Assembly: GCA_032718565.1 (NCBI GenBank) | Contig: JAVGVS010000158.1 | Span: 691,374 to 755,373, forward strand | Origin: Distichodus sexfasciatus | Taxonomy: Eukaryota; Chordata; Actinopteri; Characiformes; Distichodontidae | Length of the DNA stretch: 64,000 nt | Direction of reading: 5' to 3' | Shown here: positions 31,189-42,060 of the stretch, piece after piece | Numbering within the stretch: the stretch's first letter is position 1 | Layout of the letters: the number at the start of each line of letters is the position of its first letter | The notes under the pieces: model-generated | Told to the model about the DNA's origin: nothing | The model's database searches: none | The model's input: the letters and a program-made list of their open reading frames with translations, nothing else | Made by a program: the position numbers and the translations under genes

Positions 31189-32920
31189 AGAACGTTTACT
31201 AATCAAGATTCCATTACACTGTCACTAATTCTGTCCAAATGTACTGTATCACGCTGCTAAAGCCCTGATTTCAAATCGCAACGCAATCCAAAGGAAACAA
31301 CACATACAGTGATTTCAACTCGTCTCTAAATGCAACGTCGTCTGATCAACGTCTACAAGACGCTGACTTTTAGAGCTCGTCCCCATACACACGCTCGTTA
31401 TTTATTCTTTAAAACACACACACACTGGGGCTGTGACGCACATCTCGAAACATATCGGCATACTTCTCCTGCTCCGTAATCAAAGTTTAACCAACACGTG
31501 TGTCCAGGCTGGCCTCCGTCCAGGAACACACACTCGTCCACGGTGCCGGACCACTCTCTCACTTCTCCTGCTGGAATCTATTGTTGCTGTAATATGGGCC
31601 CCGGGGGAGCGCTGGGGGATTATGGGTATATTTCTATAAACAATTACAGCCAGCTCTGTGCGCTCGGTCAGATATGTTACGACCCCTTGTTTCACGGATG
31701 ACGTGAGAGATTAATAAAAAGCAGAGGCACTCGTGCGCTGTGGCGTTCTGAATTGTTCTCAGCTGCTCTGTTTAGATCCGGGTGTTTTTCGGAGCGCTAC
31801 ATTAACTCTCTCTCTATTCATTACTTCACAATTAGTATTGTGTTACGTGGTGATGTAACTGTGAGCGGTGGGAAACCTGACACTGTGCCCGTACTAAAAC
31901 ACACCCCACACTTCTAAACACAGGTGGGAAGAAAATTTCAGGTGCCTGTACTTTACTAATTTAGTATTTCTTTTTTGGACAACTGTTTAACTTTGCTCCA
32001 TACATTTTCAACACACATTTCGTACTCGGTACGTTAGGTTAATGCATGTGAGTGGAATGTTGTTGGTGTTCATTCATATGTGCACTTTATCAACATCAAG
32101 ACTGATTTCAATTTTAACCTAAACATGCTGCAAAACACATAGTAGATGGATTTGAAAGCAGTTGACCTGCAGATGCTCTGCTCCATATTCTGGTCAGGTC
32201 TGGTCAGATTCCACTTCGAGGTGGTAGTTCTGCCTCGTGACCTCTCTCTGCTGAATCACGAGCACTCCACTGTGGCTCGACGCTTGCCGTAATAATCCCA
32301 TTTCCATAATTCCTTTGCGGTGTTTGTTGTCTGTTAGCTTAAGTAGAGATAATTCTAAATGATCTGGAGGCAGCCGTGAGGCAATTACAAGATTAAACAG
32401 CTAATGTGAGTCTGAAGTGGAGCTTTGGCCCGGAGCTTTTGCTTCATGTGCACGTTGCTGCTACTAGCTGTGCTTTCATCAACACCGCCAGGCCGTGCCC
32501 TCTGCAGCGGGACACGGAGTTCAACCCTATTATATTTAGAATATAATTAGAGTTAGCTCCATTATATCACATCTGTTGAACATATCTGTGTATCACAGTG
32601 TTCCAATGTTAATCGTCCGTGTTACTCAAGATGTCAAATCTAATCTGAAAGATGTGTTCCAACCTGCACTGGTCTTCATCCAGACATTATGATTACAGCC
32701 TGGGTGGTGATGGATGTTTGGAGACAGTGAGGCCTAAATCTTGTCCAGCTTCACATGGAATTTGCATGGGAAAACATCCGACTGTTGGCAATAACATGTT
32801 TGTCCTACAGTTACACAAGCCGAAAACTTTCATATTGAACGAGGTGGTTTTGCTCTGCACATTTGGGTTCAATTCCCATTAACATTGCATAGCCTCTTTA
32901 TACGTAGTGGTGGTCCAAGG
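31189..32920. promoter_or_regulatory. long repeat-poor stretch with two candidate regulatory segments
   Basis: I see no SINE or satellite for 1.7 kb. The segment at 31540-31770 (GGATTATGGGTATATTTC, AAACAATTACAG, GAGATTAATAAAAAGC) and the one at 32270-32420 (GCAATTACAAGATTAAACAG) are rich in homeodomain-type and AACAAT motifs. Frames at 31433-31701 and 32652-32882 show no domain. Absence of repeats is the only direct observation. Confidence 0.25.
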
Positions 32921-33111
32921 GAGTGAGTGAGTGATTATTTGTCATTGTGAACACAGCACACAGTGCACCACAACCAAGTGTGAGCTCTGCATGTGACCCA
33001 TCTGTGAAGGAGCAGCATTTTGGCAGCACCCAGGGAGCAGTGCTAGGGGATGGTCCCTCACTCATAAGTACCTCAGTGGTACCTTTGCCGGTCCGGGACT
33101 TGAACTGGGCC
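32921..33111 (-). mobile_element. SINE-A copy
   Basis: The tail is GAGTGAGTGATTATTTGTCA, the body GACCCATCTGTGAAGGAGCA and the head GGGACTTGAACTGGGCCC, cut before the A box. Confidence 0.85.
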
Positions 33112-33184
33112 CAGTGGTGGTAGTTTTGAATGGAGTTGGATTTAAACTTCTTGGTCCATAGGCATGGTCCACTGTGCCACTAGT
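33112..33184 (-). mobile_element. SINE-B fragment
   Basis: AGTGGTGGTAGTTTTGAATGG, TTTAAACTTCTTGGTCCA and the reversed A-box side are present, between two SINE-A copies. Confidence 0.5.
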
Positions 33185-33191
33185 TATAGTA

Positions 33192-33404
33192 TACAGTTGG
33201 TAGCGTAATGGTTAGGGAGTTGCCCCTGTGATAGGAAAGTCACCGGTTCAAGTCCAGCTACCACTGAGGTACTCATGTGCAAAGTACCCTTTCCAAGCAC
33301 TGCTCCCCGGGTGCTGCCAAAAAGCTGCTCCTTCACGGATGAGTCAAATGCAGAGCTCACATGTGGTTGTGGTGCACTGTGTGCTGTGCTGTGTTCACAA
33401 TGAC
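33192..33404 (+). mobile_element. SINE-A copy, nearly complete
   Basis: The head is ACAGTTGGTAGCGTAATGG and the B box is GGTTCAAGTCC. The body is GCTCCCCGGGTGCTGCC, and the end is GTGTTCACAATGAC. Confidence 0.87.
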
Positions 33405-33439
33405 TTTCCTTTTCAGATACTAAGATGTCTGAAGGATCA

Positions 33440-33512
33440 GTGCTGTGGGCTCATCAGTCATTGAAATGAAGTATTGATGTAGATTGATGCATCGTTACAC
33501 CCCTGCTACGCC
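33440..33512. mobile_element. hAT-like MITE end fragment
   Basis: GATGTAGATTGATGCATCGT followed by TACACCCCTGC is the right terminus of the 18064-18650 family. Confidence 0.55.
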
Positions 33513-34131
33513 CTGTGATGGGGAATGTGGATGTTGATGTAGTGTGAACAGCGCAGTGATTCCACCCGTTTCACAATCGCGTCGTGTAAAAGACATTACC
33601 CAGCTGGAAATCTCAAACATTTTCCTTCGTCGTAAACCCCGAGTTTTGGAGAGCTGCAAACAGGATGAACTCTACACTCTCTTTCTCGTCTTTTACTGCT
33701 GAGCAAACAGTGAGCAGAGCGCCGTCCGTGTGTATGTGTGTGTGTGCGGTGAACAGGCCTGCTGCGAGGTGTGTTGGCCTTCAGCAGCTCTGTTTGATCT
33801 GCAGTAATGTGGCTGATCCTTCAGAGATATAAGAGGGTACGGTTGAGGTTTTTATGGAGGGGTCGGCGCCGGACGCTCCTTAACCCGGCTGTGCATTCCT
33901 CTGCTGCAGCTTTTTATATCTGAGATAAAGAGACACTGCAGTAATGCCTTGCTGCAGACAACACACACACACACACACCGCCCTCACAACGTGTTGCAGT
34001 GACTCAAGAGGTTGAATCTCCTGCAAATAGATGCAAGTCAGTTCTAAATAGTCATGACTTTGTTTGGTCAGATATTGCTGCAGATCTGAGCTCTGTTGCC
34101 ACAATACTGCTGCGATCTGTTTTTTAAAGTT
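33513..34131. other. non-coding stretch with small CA/TG runs
   Basis: TG-rich sequence lies at 33729-33746 and (AC)n at 33959-33977. The reverse-strand frame at 33880-34185 is not recognisable. Confidence 0.5.
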
Positions 34132-34330
34132 AATGAGTGAGTGAACCACATGTGAACTCTGCATTCGACTCGTCCGTGAAGACACAGTGTGCAGCTGATG
34201 TTACAGTACAAATCAACCAACTGATCACATGATCAGAAGGTCTCTGGACTGGTAAATGTAGCACTCAAGAGGTACTCATGAGGAAGGTACCATGCCGAGG
34301 CACTGCAACTCGGGTGCTGCCCACTTTTCC
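34132..34330. mobile_element. SINE-A head-to-head pair, degraded
   Basis: A reverse part (AATGAGTGAGTG.. TCGACTCGTCCGTGAAGACA) at 34132-34200 is followed by a + part (GATCAGAAGGTCTCTGGACT, AAGAGGTACTCATGAGG) at 34222-34330. Confidence 0.65.
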
Positions 34331-34333
34331 TCC

Positions 34334-34376
34334 TCTATCTATCTATCTATCTGTCTGTCTGTCTGTCTGTCTGTCT
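34334..34376. repeat. (TATC)n(TGTC)n microsatellite
   Basis: About four TATC units are followed by about six TGTC units. It directly abuts the inverted MITE copy. Confidence 0.92.
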
Positions 34377-34381
34377 ATTTG

Positions 34382-34986
34382 CTTGTCGCAAATTTTCAAA
34401 ATTGAGTTATGATGTTTTCATGAAAGGGCATAAATCAAGCTTCAAAACGCTACCTATATGGAATGAATGGGACGACATATGACTGAGATATCAACATTGA
34501 AAGGAGTCGGGTTTCTCCTGTCACGCCAAGTGAGAAACGGAGAAATCTGCCTTTGAAGTTGACTATCGCCGTAGCACTCACAGACGCTTGGTGCGGTCGC
34601 GGCTACGTTTGCATTTACGGTAGCCTACGCTGCATTCACAGCCACACGGATAGCCTACCTGCGTTAGGTTAACTGAACTCGGGAGACGGAGATGGATTCC
34701 GGAGAAATATCTTCACGCTAGTCAACCAGTGGATTTAGCGTAAATATTGAAGTAGAGCGGTCAAAACAGAAACTTTTAACATTCTGCTGGAATTGAATTC
34801 CTCACCTCAAGAAAGTCACCTTTTTAGGATGGAAAGGGTAGGTTTTTCAGCGGAATTTATTCACAACAGTACAGTATAGACCTTCCACTGTTTCAAAACA
34901 CTAAACACAAAAAATCCAACATTTTACCCCACGCAACATAAACGCTCCTTTTTCTCGGAAACCTCTGTTGCGACAAGCGACTGGTT
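34382..34986. mobile_element. GTGACCC-type MITE, inverted copy trimmed at both ends
   Basis: The interior is highly similar to the reverse complement of 2117-2764, including the segment with GCGGTCGCGGCTACGTTTGC. The outermost 20-25 bp of each terminus are missing: the left starts GCTTGTCGCAAATTTTC and the right stops at GCGACAAGCGACTGGTT. It could not be mobilised as it stands. Confidence 0.9.
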
Positions 34987-35156
34987 GAATCTATTATTTT
35001 ATATAGGAAAACATTTATGAATATCAGAATCTTGGTTAAAACCGTGTACATGGGCTTTAAGAGCAAATTTCTTCTCAAGAAAAGTTGATGAATAATGACC
35101 AGTATTCTTGAGTAGTGGAGATTGGAGTCAGTGGTCTTATAAAGGAAATGTAAGGG

Positions 35157-35347
35157 CCGGTGATAGCACAACGGTTAGAGCGTTCACCCCGTGATCCGAA
35201 GATACAGCTACCACTGAGGTACTCATGAGCAGGGTACAGCTGCCCACTGCTCCTTCATGGATGGGTCAAATGCAGACGTCACATTTTGCTGTGGTGCACT
35301 GTGTGCTGTGCTGTGTTCACATTGCCAAATAATCACTCACTTTCACA
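35157..35347 (+). mobile_element. SINE-A copy with internal deletion
   Basis: The head is GCACAACGGTTAGAGCGTTC. The B box is deleted, with GATACAGCTACCACTGAGG following directly, and the tail is complete. Confidence 0.82.
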
Positions 35348-36305
35348 AAATGACTTTTTAAATCATTGACTGCAAAACTGCTGTAAACAGAGCACTCATA
35401 TTTCACAGTGAGTGTAACTGCATTTGTGTAGAGGTTTACCAGTCGTGAGTGTGTCTCAATGCTCTCCACACAGCACCAGCAGAGGTGTGAACCTGCGCGT
35501 TGGCAAACAGCATGTTTTTATCAGCAAGGTGTGAAAACATTGTGCTAATGGGCATCGTTAGTTATGCTAATCAAAAGAGCTGTCATCGCCTGGATTTCAG
35601 CCTCAACACCTCCTGGGGCTTTTGCACCTCTTTTACTTCACTTGACTGCGGTCAGAAACTGCTGTCAGTATGAAATATCACCTGATAGGTATTCTTCTTG
35701 CGCCGCAGACACTCAGTGTGAGTAGTTGTGTTCATACCTGGCCTACATGGTATTATGTCATATTACATCACAGCTTTCTCTCTCTCTGAGTGTGATGGAG
35801 AACAAAATAAACAATATTGATGCATTTTACCTTCATGCTGCTTTTATTTGCTGTGATTTCCAATTGAGGAGGTCTGGGGGTCGGGGGAACTGTGGGGGGA
35901 TCTGGAGGGAAGGGGCGGTCAGGGGTCTGGGAGCCAACCTTACCCCCAACACCCCCACCCCCTGCGGTGAATCTGCCTCAGGTGTGTGTTTGTCCTTAAA
36001 CAAACTGGCTCTTTGTTTGGGCAGGAATGTTTATCAGGTCGAATCAAAGCCAGGCACGCATGACAATGTGTGAGTACCGTAGGGCCTTCACTCATTCACA
36101 TTCGTTTGTCTGCACTGATAACACGGCTAACGACGCAGCTTCACAACGCTGCTACAAACGCTGCAGAGGGTCACGACTCGGCACGTGGGATTAAAGGGTC
36201 ACGTGCCAACTTTGGTTGGAATTGATCAGCGTCATAAGAATCTAGCAGGAGAATTTTCACCTGCCGTATTTCAGACAGACAGCAATGAATTTAAGTGAAT
36301 TTAAG
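35348..36305. promoter_or_regulatory. repeat-poor stretch with a candidate conserved element
   Basis: At 35535-35600, TGTGCTAATGGGCATCG and GTTAGTTATGCTAATCAAAA hold octamer-like (ATGCTAAT) and homeodomain-type motifs. G/C-rich sequence lies at 35865-35965 within a + frame (35726-36073) that has no domain. Function is inferred only. Confidence 0.25.
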
Positions 36306-36396
36306 AATTTGTCGTTGTGAACACAGCACAGCACACAGTGCACCACAATCAAGTGTGAGCTCTACATTGAAGCCATCCGTGAAGCCGTCCATGAAG
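36306..36396 (-). mobile_element. SINE-A 3' fragment
   Basis: Only the tail side is present: TTTGTCGTTGTGAACACAGC and GTGCACCACAATCAAG. Confidence 0.75.
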
Positions 36397-36409
36397 AAAG
36401 TTCAATCTG

Positions 36410-36680
36410 ATAGAGTTGGGGTCATGACCACCTAAACCGAGACCAAGACAAGACCAAGACCAAGACCAAAGTGTGTCGAGACCGAGACAAGACTGAGACT
36501 TGAGCGGGCTTGAGTACTACAACACTACAATCCAACAGTAAACAGCTCATTAATACTAATGTTCTCAGAGATGTGGTCTCGAAATAAAATCCTGAGTCCC
36601 TAAAATTTGAATCCCAAATACAAAAACAAAGACTGAGACAAGCCTGAGACCTTCAAAAACTGGTCTCGAGCACTACAACA
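36410..36680. repeat. GAGACCAAGAC-type dispersed repeat, copy 1
   Basis: GAGTTGGGGTCATGACCACC, CCAAGACAAGACCAAGACC and two endings of the form GAG(T/C)ACTACAACACT are seen. The same family appears inverted at 39330-39718. Its class is unknown to me. Confidence 0.65.
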
Positions 36681-36682
36681 CT

Positions 36683-36745
36683 GCATGGTAGTGCTGGATG
36701 TGGGATTCAAAGCCACAAGGTCTTAATCCAGAGGTGAGAGACTCC
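36683..36745 (-). mobile_element. SINE-B fragment
   Basis: GGTAGTGCTGGATGTGGGAT, TTCAAAGCCACAAGGTC and TCCAGAGGTGAGAG match the head side of the family. Confidence 0.6.
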
Positions 36746-37301
36746 CAGGTCAGATACATATGCCTTAATCTCAAAAACTGTTTCAGATCTGACATTGGAA
36801 CAAAGTTCTCTTCAGGCTCTGAGGAGTTTATCATCTTCGTCTCCCAGTGCGCTGTTGTAAACCTCCATGAAACAGATTTTTTAGTAATTCCTGGTGATTT
36901 ACGCTGGTCGTCGCTCTGCGTTTTGCCGTTTTTAAAGGTCAGCCGTTGTGTAGTACGTCATGTATGTTTTAATTACTCTCAGCAGAGCCCGCTTTCATAT
37001 CCCTGGGAAATGCATTTGGCAGGTGTGTGTTACAGACAGTTGGCAAGAAGGAACTGCCAAGATGAATTGTGTCAGCGTTTAACCTTTAACAGAGTCAGAG
37101 TCAGTCTCATCCAATACCTTAAAAACACCACATTAGGGAGTTATCTGGAGTGAGAACACTGGGGTCTGGATTTTCATTAGTGCTGCACTGGGATGCTTTG
37201 TACAGAGCGAGACACAGTAAAACATTTGCATGATGATGATGTTTCTTGTGTAAACAGGACATTACTTCTGGTTTCTCCACTGCATTTTCTTTATTGTCTT
37301 C
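36746..37301. other. non-coding, apparently unique
   Basis: The longest + frame here (36698-37153, 151 codons) begins inside a SINE fragment. Its translation has no domain I can name, and no splice structure supports it. Confidence 0.45.
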
Positions 37302-37959
37302 CAGTGTTGGGAAGGTTACTTTTAAAATGTATTCCACTACAGATTACAGAATACATGCCCCAAAATGTAGTTTTTAACGTATTCCGTTAACTCAATGTGA
37401 GTAACGTATTCTGAATACTTTGGATTACTTAATATATTGTCACACTTTTTACAACTACATGAATGTATCAATCACATCCTGCACATTCTTGTTTGTTTTT
37501 CTGTACCAATTGGCTGTTAAGCCCAAATCTCCCTGAATAGACAATATATTTACTGTAGTCCTCTAAGACGAAATTTGCGAGTAAGAAATGCATTCCTGCC
37601 CGGGCACTGCTGGCTCTGTTGTGTTGGCTCCGGGTCCATTGTGTAACTGACCACCAACATTAACAGGACGCTTACATTAGAGCCTCTTATTGCGTGTTTT
37701 GTTTGGGTTTCCGGCAATGCGTGGAATTACCAAAATTAGAGAGGGGATAGAGAGGGGATAGAGAGGGGATAGAGGGGGGATAGAGAGGGGATAGCCTCAC
37801 ATATGAAACAGGAAAAAGTGTAATCCATTTATTTCAACAAAGTAACTGTATTCTAATTATCACCTATTTAAACGGTAACTGTAACGGAATACACTTACTC
37901 ATATTTTGTATTCTAAATACGTAACGCCACTACATGTATTCCGTTAGTGCCCAACACTG
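37302..37959. mobile_element. 658-bp non-autonomous hAT element with 8-bp TSD
   Basis: The ends are CAGTGTTGGGAAGG on the left and the reverse of GCCCAACACTG on the right. TTGTCTTC occurs directly outside both ends (37294-37301 and 37960-37967), an exact 8-bp target duplication as expected for hAT. The interior has ATTACAGAATAC-type motifs and no transposase. Confidence 0.9.
37739..37793. repeat. five 11-bp units inside the hAT element
   Basis: GAGAGGGGATA is repeated five times, the fourth unit slightly altered. It lies wholly within the transposon, so copies elsewhere may vary in length here. Confidence 0.92.
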
Positions 37960-38032
37960 TTGTCTTCAGATAGTGACACTACAGTGAATTTACACTTCTA
38001 CACTTCAATCTTTACTATAATCTACAACGTAA

Positions 38033-38475
38033 ATCAAAACACAAAACCCACTCCAACGCAACAACACATATTAATAAACTTGATAACACACATGCAAGTA
38101 CAAAGACGCTTTCATCACAAAGACAAACACATGCACCTTTACAAACGCAACACACATTCATAGACATGCTGCAAATATACAACACACTTGCAACTTCACA
38201 AACACTACAAACACACAACACAATGCAAGTTTGACACAATGCAATACCAGTGACAACACAACACAAGTGTGGCGCGACACAGCATAACACAATTATGACA
38301 CAACACAATGTAAGTGTGGGCCGACAGAACGCAAGTGTGACAATGCAGCACAAGTGAGACAAAACAAGTGTGACACAATGCAACGCAACACAATTTGTGA
38401 CAACACAACTGACACAACACAGTGCAAGTGACACAACACAGATGTGAAACAACAACACAACACAAGCGTGACACA
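38033..38475. repeat. ACA-rich dispersed repeat, copy 1, with minisatellite
   Basis: A leader (AACACATATTAATAAACTTG, ACGCTTTCATCACAAAGAC) is followed from about 38205 by irregular units such as GACACAATGCAA and CACAACACAAGTGTG. The same leader and array occur at 53889-54415, and a leader alone at 58193-58322. Cysteine-rich reverse frames are repeat translations. Confidence 0.8.
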
Positions 38476-38856
38476 ACTTGCTATCTCCCTACCAGAGCAG
38501 TTCAAACTCAGTAAATACAGAAGAAAGCCTCTTTGTGAAGTGTTCTGGCGTTTCTACGGGAGGCTGCGCTCTCTAATTTCCTCGTTCTTAAAGACTTCAG
38601 GAACTCGTTAACGGTGACATCAGCGATGCTTCTCATTTGAGCCGAGAGTCTAAACGCTCTAACGACACGCCACGTCTGTGATTTTCCTTTCCAAATTGCA
38701 GAGTCAGTGGACGCCTCGATAGTTAGTTACTAACCTGAAATGACACGCTTCCCGTCGGCTGGGGGTAATTACGTGATTGGGGGCTTGTGTGTGTACGTGT
38801 GTGTGTGTGTAGCTTTTCAGTCGTCCAGGACGTCTTCAATGGAAGGCTTCTTTTAA
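38476..38856. promoter_or_regulatory. repeat-free stretch, candidate conserved element
   Basis: At 38735-38785, TAACCTGAAATGACACGC and GGGGGTAATTACGTGATTGG stand out as palindrome-rich and repeat-free. Nothing else is seen apart from a short TG run at 38790-38810. Confidence 0.2.
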
Positions 38857-38886
38857 GTGAGTGAAGACACCACAGCACAGGAGTGT

Positions 38887-39082
38887 GGGGCAGTTGGTAG
38901 CGTAATGGTTAGGAAGTTGACTCCATGATCAGAGGGTTGCCGGTTCCAATCCTGGGCTGGTAAAGGTACCATTGAGCTGCCCATGTCAGCTGCCCACTGC
39001 TCCTTCACGGATGGCTCAAAAGCATTTGGTTGTGGAGCACTGTGTGCTGTGCTGCGTTCACAACGACAAATAATCACTCACT
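38887..39082 (+). mobile_element. SINE-A copy
   Basis: The head is GGGGCAGTTGGTAGCGTAAT and the B box is changed to GGTTCCAATCC. A short body deletion is followed by the tail CGACAAATAATCACTCACTT. A bit of reverse tail lies just before it (38857-38880). Confidence 0.86.
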
Positions 39083-39329
39083 TGTAATTAGCTTCTCCCC
39101 AACGCTGTCTGTAAGGAAGACGTGGAGTGTAATTAATAGTGTGTAACTCATTTTTGGCTGCAGGTTTGAAGCCGGTGGGAGTCGACATGTGGCTCTTATG
39201 AGAGGCCGAGCGCGGCGTGAGGAAAGCTGTAATCACACGTGCAGACCAAACAGTGAAAAATGCAGCAGACGAGTCTGCGTCGCAGTCGCCCACGTGCCCT
39301 CTGCGCTTACGCAACACACACAGACACTA

Positions 39330-39718
39330 GTGTTGTAGTCTCGGTCTTGTCTCGGACTCAGACCAAGAGAATCACAAGACTTTCAACTTACCGGTCATTT
39401 AATTCATTCCTCTGTATGTGAAATTATTTCTGAGTAATTCTGTGAACAAAAACTGAAGTAATTGAGTAAAAACGTATGAATTACATTATGTTACAATTAC
39501 GTGTCAGCGCTCGCGGCTCACATGGAACGCCTTCATGCACAAAAATGTAGTTTTCTTTCCGAAAGGCCAAAAGCAGTTCATTTTATAGACCAAAATGAGT
39601 TCAAATTGGCTCAAAATGAGCCAAAACCTTAATTTTTCGTCATTTTCAAAGTCTAAGCCCTTCAGAGTCTTGGGCTTGTCTTGGTCTCAGTTTAGGTGGT
39701 CTTGAACCCAACTCTAAC
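39330..39718. repeat. GAGACCAAGAC-type dispersed repeat, copy 2 (inverted)
   Basis: TAGTGTTGTAGTCTCGGTCT at the left and TTAGGTGGTCTTGAACCCAA at the right bracket about 390 bp. This gives a fuller version of the 36410-36680 family. Confidence 0.65.
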
Positions 39719-39734
39719 AGACATACACACTTAA

Positions 39735-39933
39735 GGTTGGTAATGTAATGGTTAGGGAGTCGCTCTCATGATCAGAGGGTCCTGGACCTGTAAAGGTACC
39801 ACTGAGGTACTCTTAAGCAAGGTACCCTTCCCAAGCGCTGCTCCCCAGGCCAAATGAGGTTGCCCACTGCTCCTTCACGGATGGATCGAATGTGCTGTGC
39901 AGTGTTCACAATGACAAATAATCACTGACTTAC
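39735..39933 (+). mobile_element. SINE-A copy
   Basis: The head is GGTTGGTAATGTAATGGTTA, with the B box deleted. The body is ACCACTGAGGTACTCTTAAG and the tail ACAAATAATCACTGACTTA. Confidence 0.84.
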
Positions 39934-40820
39934 ACTTGATGGTTGAAATTAAAAATGATTAATGTCATATCATCAGGAGAGAGAGAGATCACTTTGTGAC
40001 GTTCAAGTGAAACATGCAGTTGAGATGAGTTTCTTATGATCCACATAACTGCGATAACTGAGATGATATTCATACTTGCTGCAATTATTTGTGTAATCAT
40101 TCGCTCCCTCGTCCCACAAATGTATGCTTTTCAAAGGCTATGCATATCTCACGATGTATTTTTCCATCTGCATTCCGTCTGCTAGTTTGTTTTGGTCTCT
40201 CGTAACAAAGAGCGAGGCGCACTACAGGATTCCATTTTGAGCGTTAATGTGTGCAGCAAGAACATTCCGTAGTAATGACAAGATTATAGACAATAAGATA
40301 AAATAAAACAGGTCTGAAAATATGTCATCCTACGGCATTCGCAACAACAGCAGCAAGACAAAACGCTCTTCACTGTAGAGCGTGGGAAACGTCTGCACTG
40401 GAATGCCTTTATTACCACACACGCATACACACACCTTCACACTTTGACACATCCTTCACCTCAGCGTCTGGTTTCTATAAACTGTGACAATGACTCAAAT
40501 CTCGTGTCCAAACTGTGAACGACGGCTACAGTTTTTAATCTCATAAATGTTTGTCCTGCTAGATTTACGACTTGTTTCTGCAGGACGGAGGGACGATGCT
40601 GGATGCTGGAGAGATTTCGTTCCCTCGTTTCCTGCTCCGCTCTCCACGGTGGGGCCTTTTTGAAGTCCGTCTGCTTATTTGAAGTGGTGAGGAATGTTCC
40701 TGACGATGCTGTTATTCTAGCGATGCTCGTGCAGCGCGCTCATGTCCACATCAAACTAGAACAAATTCACACGTCTGGATTACTGCGGGATTGGTGCGGG
40801 AGGGACGAACACAAACAAGC
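39934..40820. other. non-coding, apparently unique
   Basis: No repeat family was recognised. A + frame at 40603-40863 reads into the next transposon and has no domain. Confidence 0.5.
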
Positions 40821-41311
40821 CAGACCCTCCAGGATTTCGCAAAGTTGCGATCGCAACTATTAAGCCAATCCCTGCAAATTCATCACGACCTTGCAATTTT
40901 GTCTAATTAGTGCAACTTTCCGCAGTTTTTGACCAGTTATTGTGATGTCCTGTAAAGCGTTGAGCCATACGTCAGCAAACTCACTTCTTTGATACGTTTG
41001 GAAGACGCAGGAAACGTGTGATAAAAACGCCTCACGTTTACCTTCAAAAATAACTAAATGATTAATGGTTAATAACAATAATAGTGGTTTTGTCACTCAG
41101 TCAGTTATTATCTGAAGTGCTTAATCTCTATCGGGCGCAGCGGTGACCGGAGGCTATCCCGGGACTACGGGAGAGTGAGGCGGGCACCAATCCTGGGCGA
41201 GCGCCAACACACTGCAGGGCAAATAGTGGTTTTGTTCCCTTCATTTTAATTAACTGTTAATGAACAATTATAAAGGTGGAAAATCACAACTTTCCACAAC
41301 TGCCCATTAGT
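40821..41311. mobile_element. CCCTCCAGGATTT-type DNA element, copy 2, interrupted
   Basis: It starts CAGACCCTCCAGGATTTCG and contains the reversed landmarks GAGCCATACGTCAGCAAAC and AAACGCCTCACG. It is split by a SINE-C with target duplications at 41080-41093 and 41222-41235. The far terminus is not seen. Confidence 0.75.
41094..41221 (-). mobile_element. SINE-C insertion with 14-bp target duplication
   Basis: AATAGTGGTTTTGT occurs immediately left (41080-41093) and right (41222-41235). On the reverse strand the copy has only the 3' body and tail; the tRNA-like head is missing, as in a 5'-truncated reverse-transcribed insertion. The tail CATTCATT is replaced by CAGTCAGTTATT on +. Confidence 0.85.
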
Positions 41312-42026
41312 TAAACATTGTCGTTTAAACCAGGTAACTACATCAACCATATCAAGACATAAGAAAGTAGAAAGCAAAAAAAAACTAAAATGACACAGGA
41401 ATAATTAAATATGGAAACAGAAATTTGTTATTGGACCAATATCCCATCCAGGTATCGGACTGGTGCATCCCTAGTTTTATACGGGAAATTGCAAAAGAGT
41501 TTGTTCAGTATAAACTACTATTTCTTAGTTTTAATGAACATTTTACCTGCTCTCACCCCTGACTAAAATATGCACGTCATGCCACTGAGCCACATCCAAC
41601 AAAGAAAAGCAGCATAAAGAAATGTACAGGGTGGACGTCTAGAGACATTTACACCTGTGTGTGTGTGTGTGTTTACTGATGTACATAGCGCACCGTTCTA
41701 ACTCTACTAAGTAACCTCTCTTTACCTTTGACATAACATTTCCGAGCGCTCTGGTTGGGCCATGAGAGTGGCGCGGTGAGTTTTCAGGTCGGCCTTGTTT
41801 TCTGCAGCTTGTGGCTTTGACAGCTGCTTCCCCGGAGGGTACAAAGTGTTTTTATACATACCTTTCCCCTCCGACAACTCGGTGTACTATAATATAAACC
41901 CTTTAATGTTGGCAAAAATTTATTTTTACTCGGAGGATGTGTGAAACTGCGCTCTTGAGTTGTGATCAGCCAAAATGCCTGTATGGATTTTACATGTGCT
42001 CCTATAGATCTTTACTGTATGCCTTA
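41312..42026. other. non-coding, apparently unique
   Basis: A short (TG)n lies at 41657-41672. No exon is recognised. Confidence 0.5.
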
Positions 42027-42060
42027 AGTGAGTGATCATTAGTCGTTGTGAACACAGCAC
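42027..42060 (-). mobile_element. SINE-A tail fragment
   Basis: AGTGAGTGATCATTAGTCGT followed by TGTGAACACAGCAC is the 3' end only. It is fused at 42061 to a satellite-family fragment. Confidence 0.75.

Noticed and set aside
36698..37153. 151-codon + frame
   Set aside because: It starts in a SINE fragment, has no recognisable domain, and no splice or promoter evidence supports it.
38015..38505. Cysteine-rich reverse frames
   Set aside because: They translate the ACA-rich minisatellite. Similar peptides appear at 54015-54477 for the same reason.
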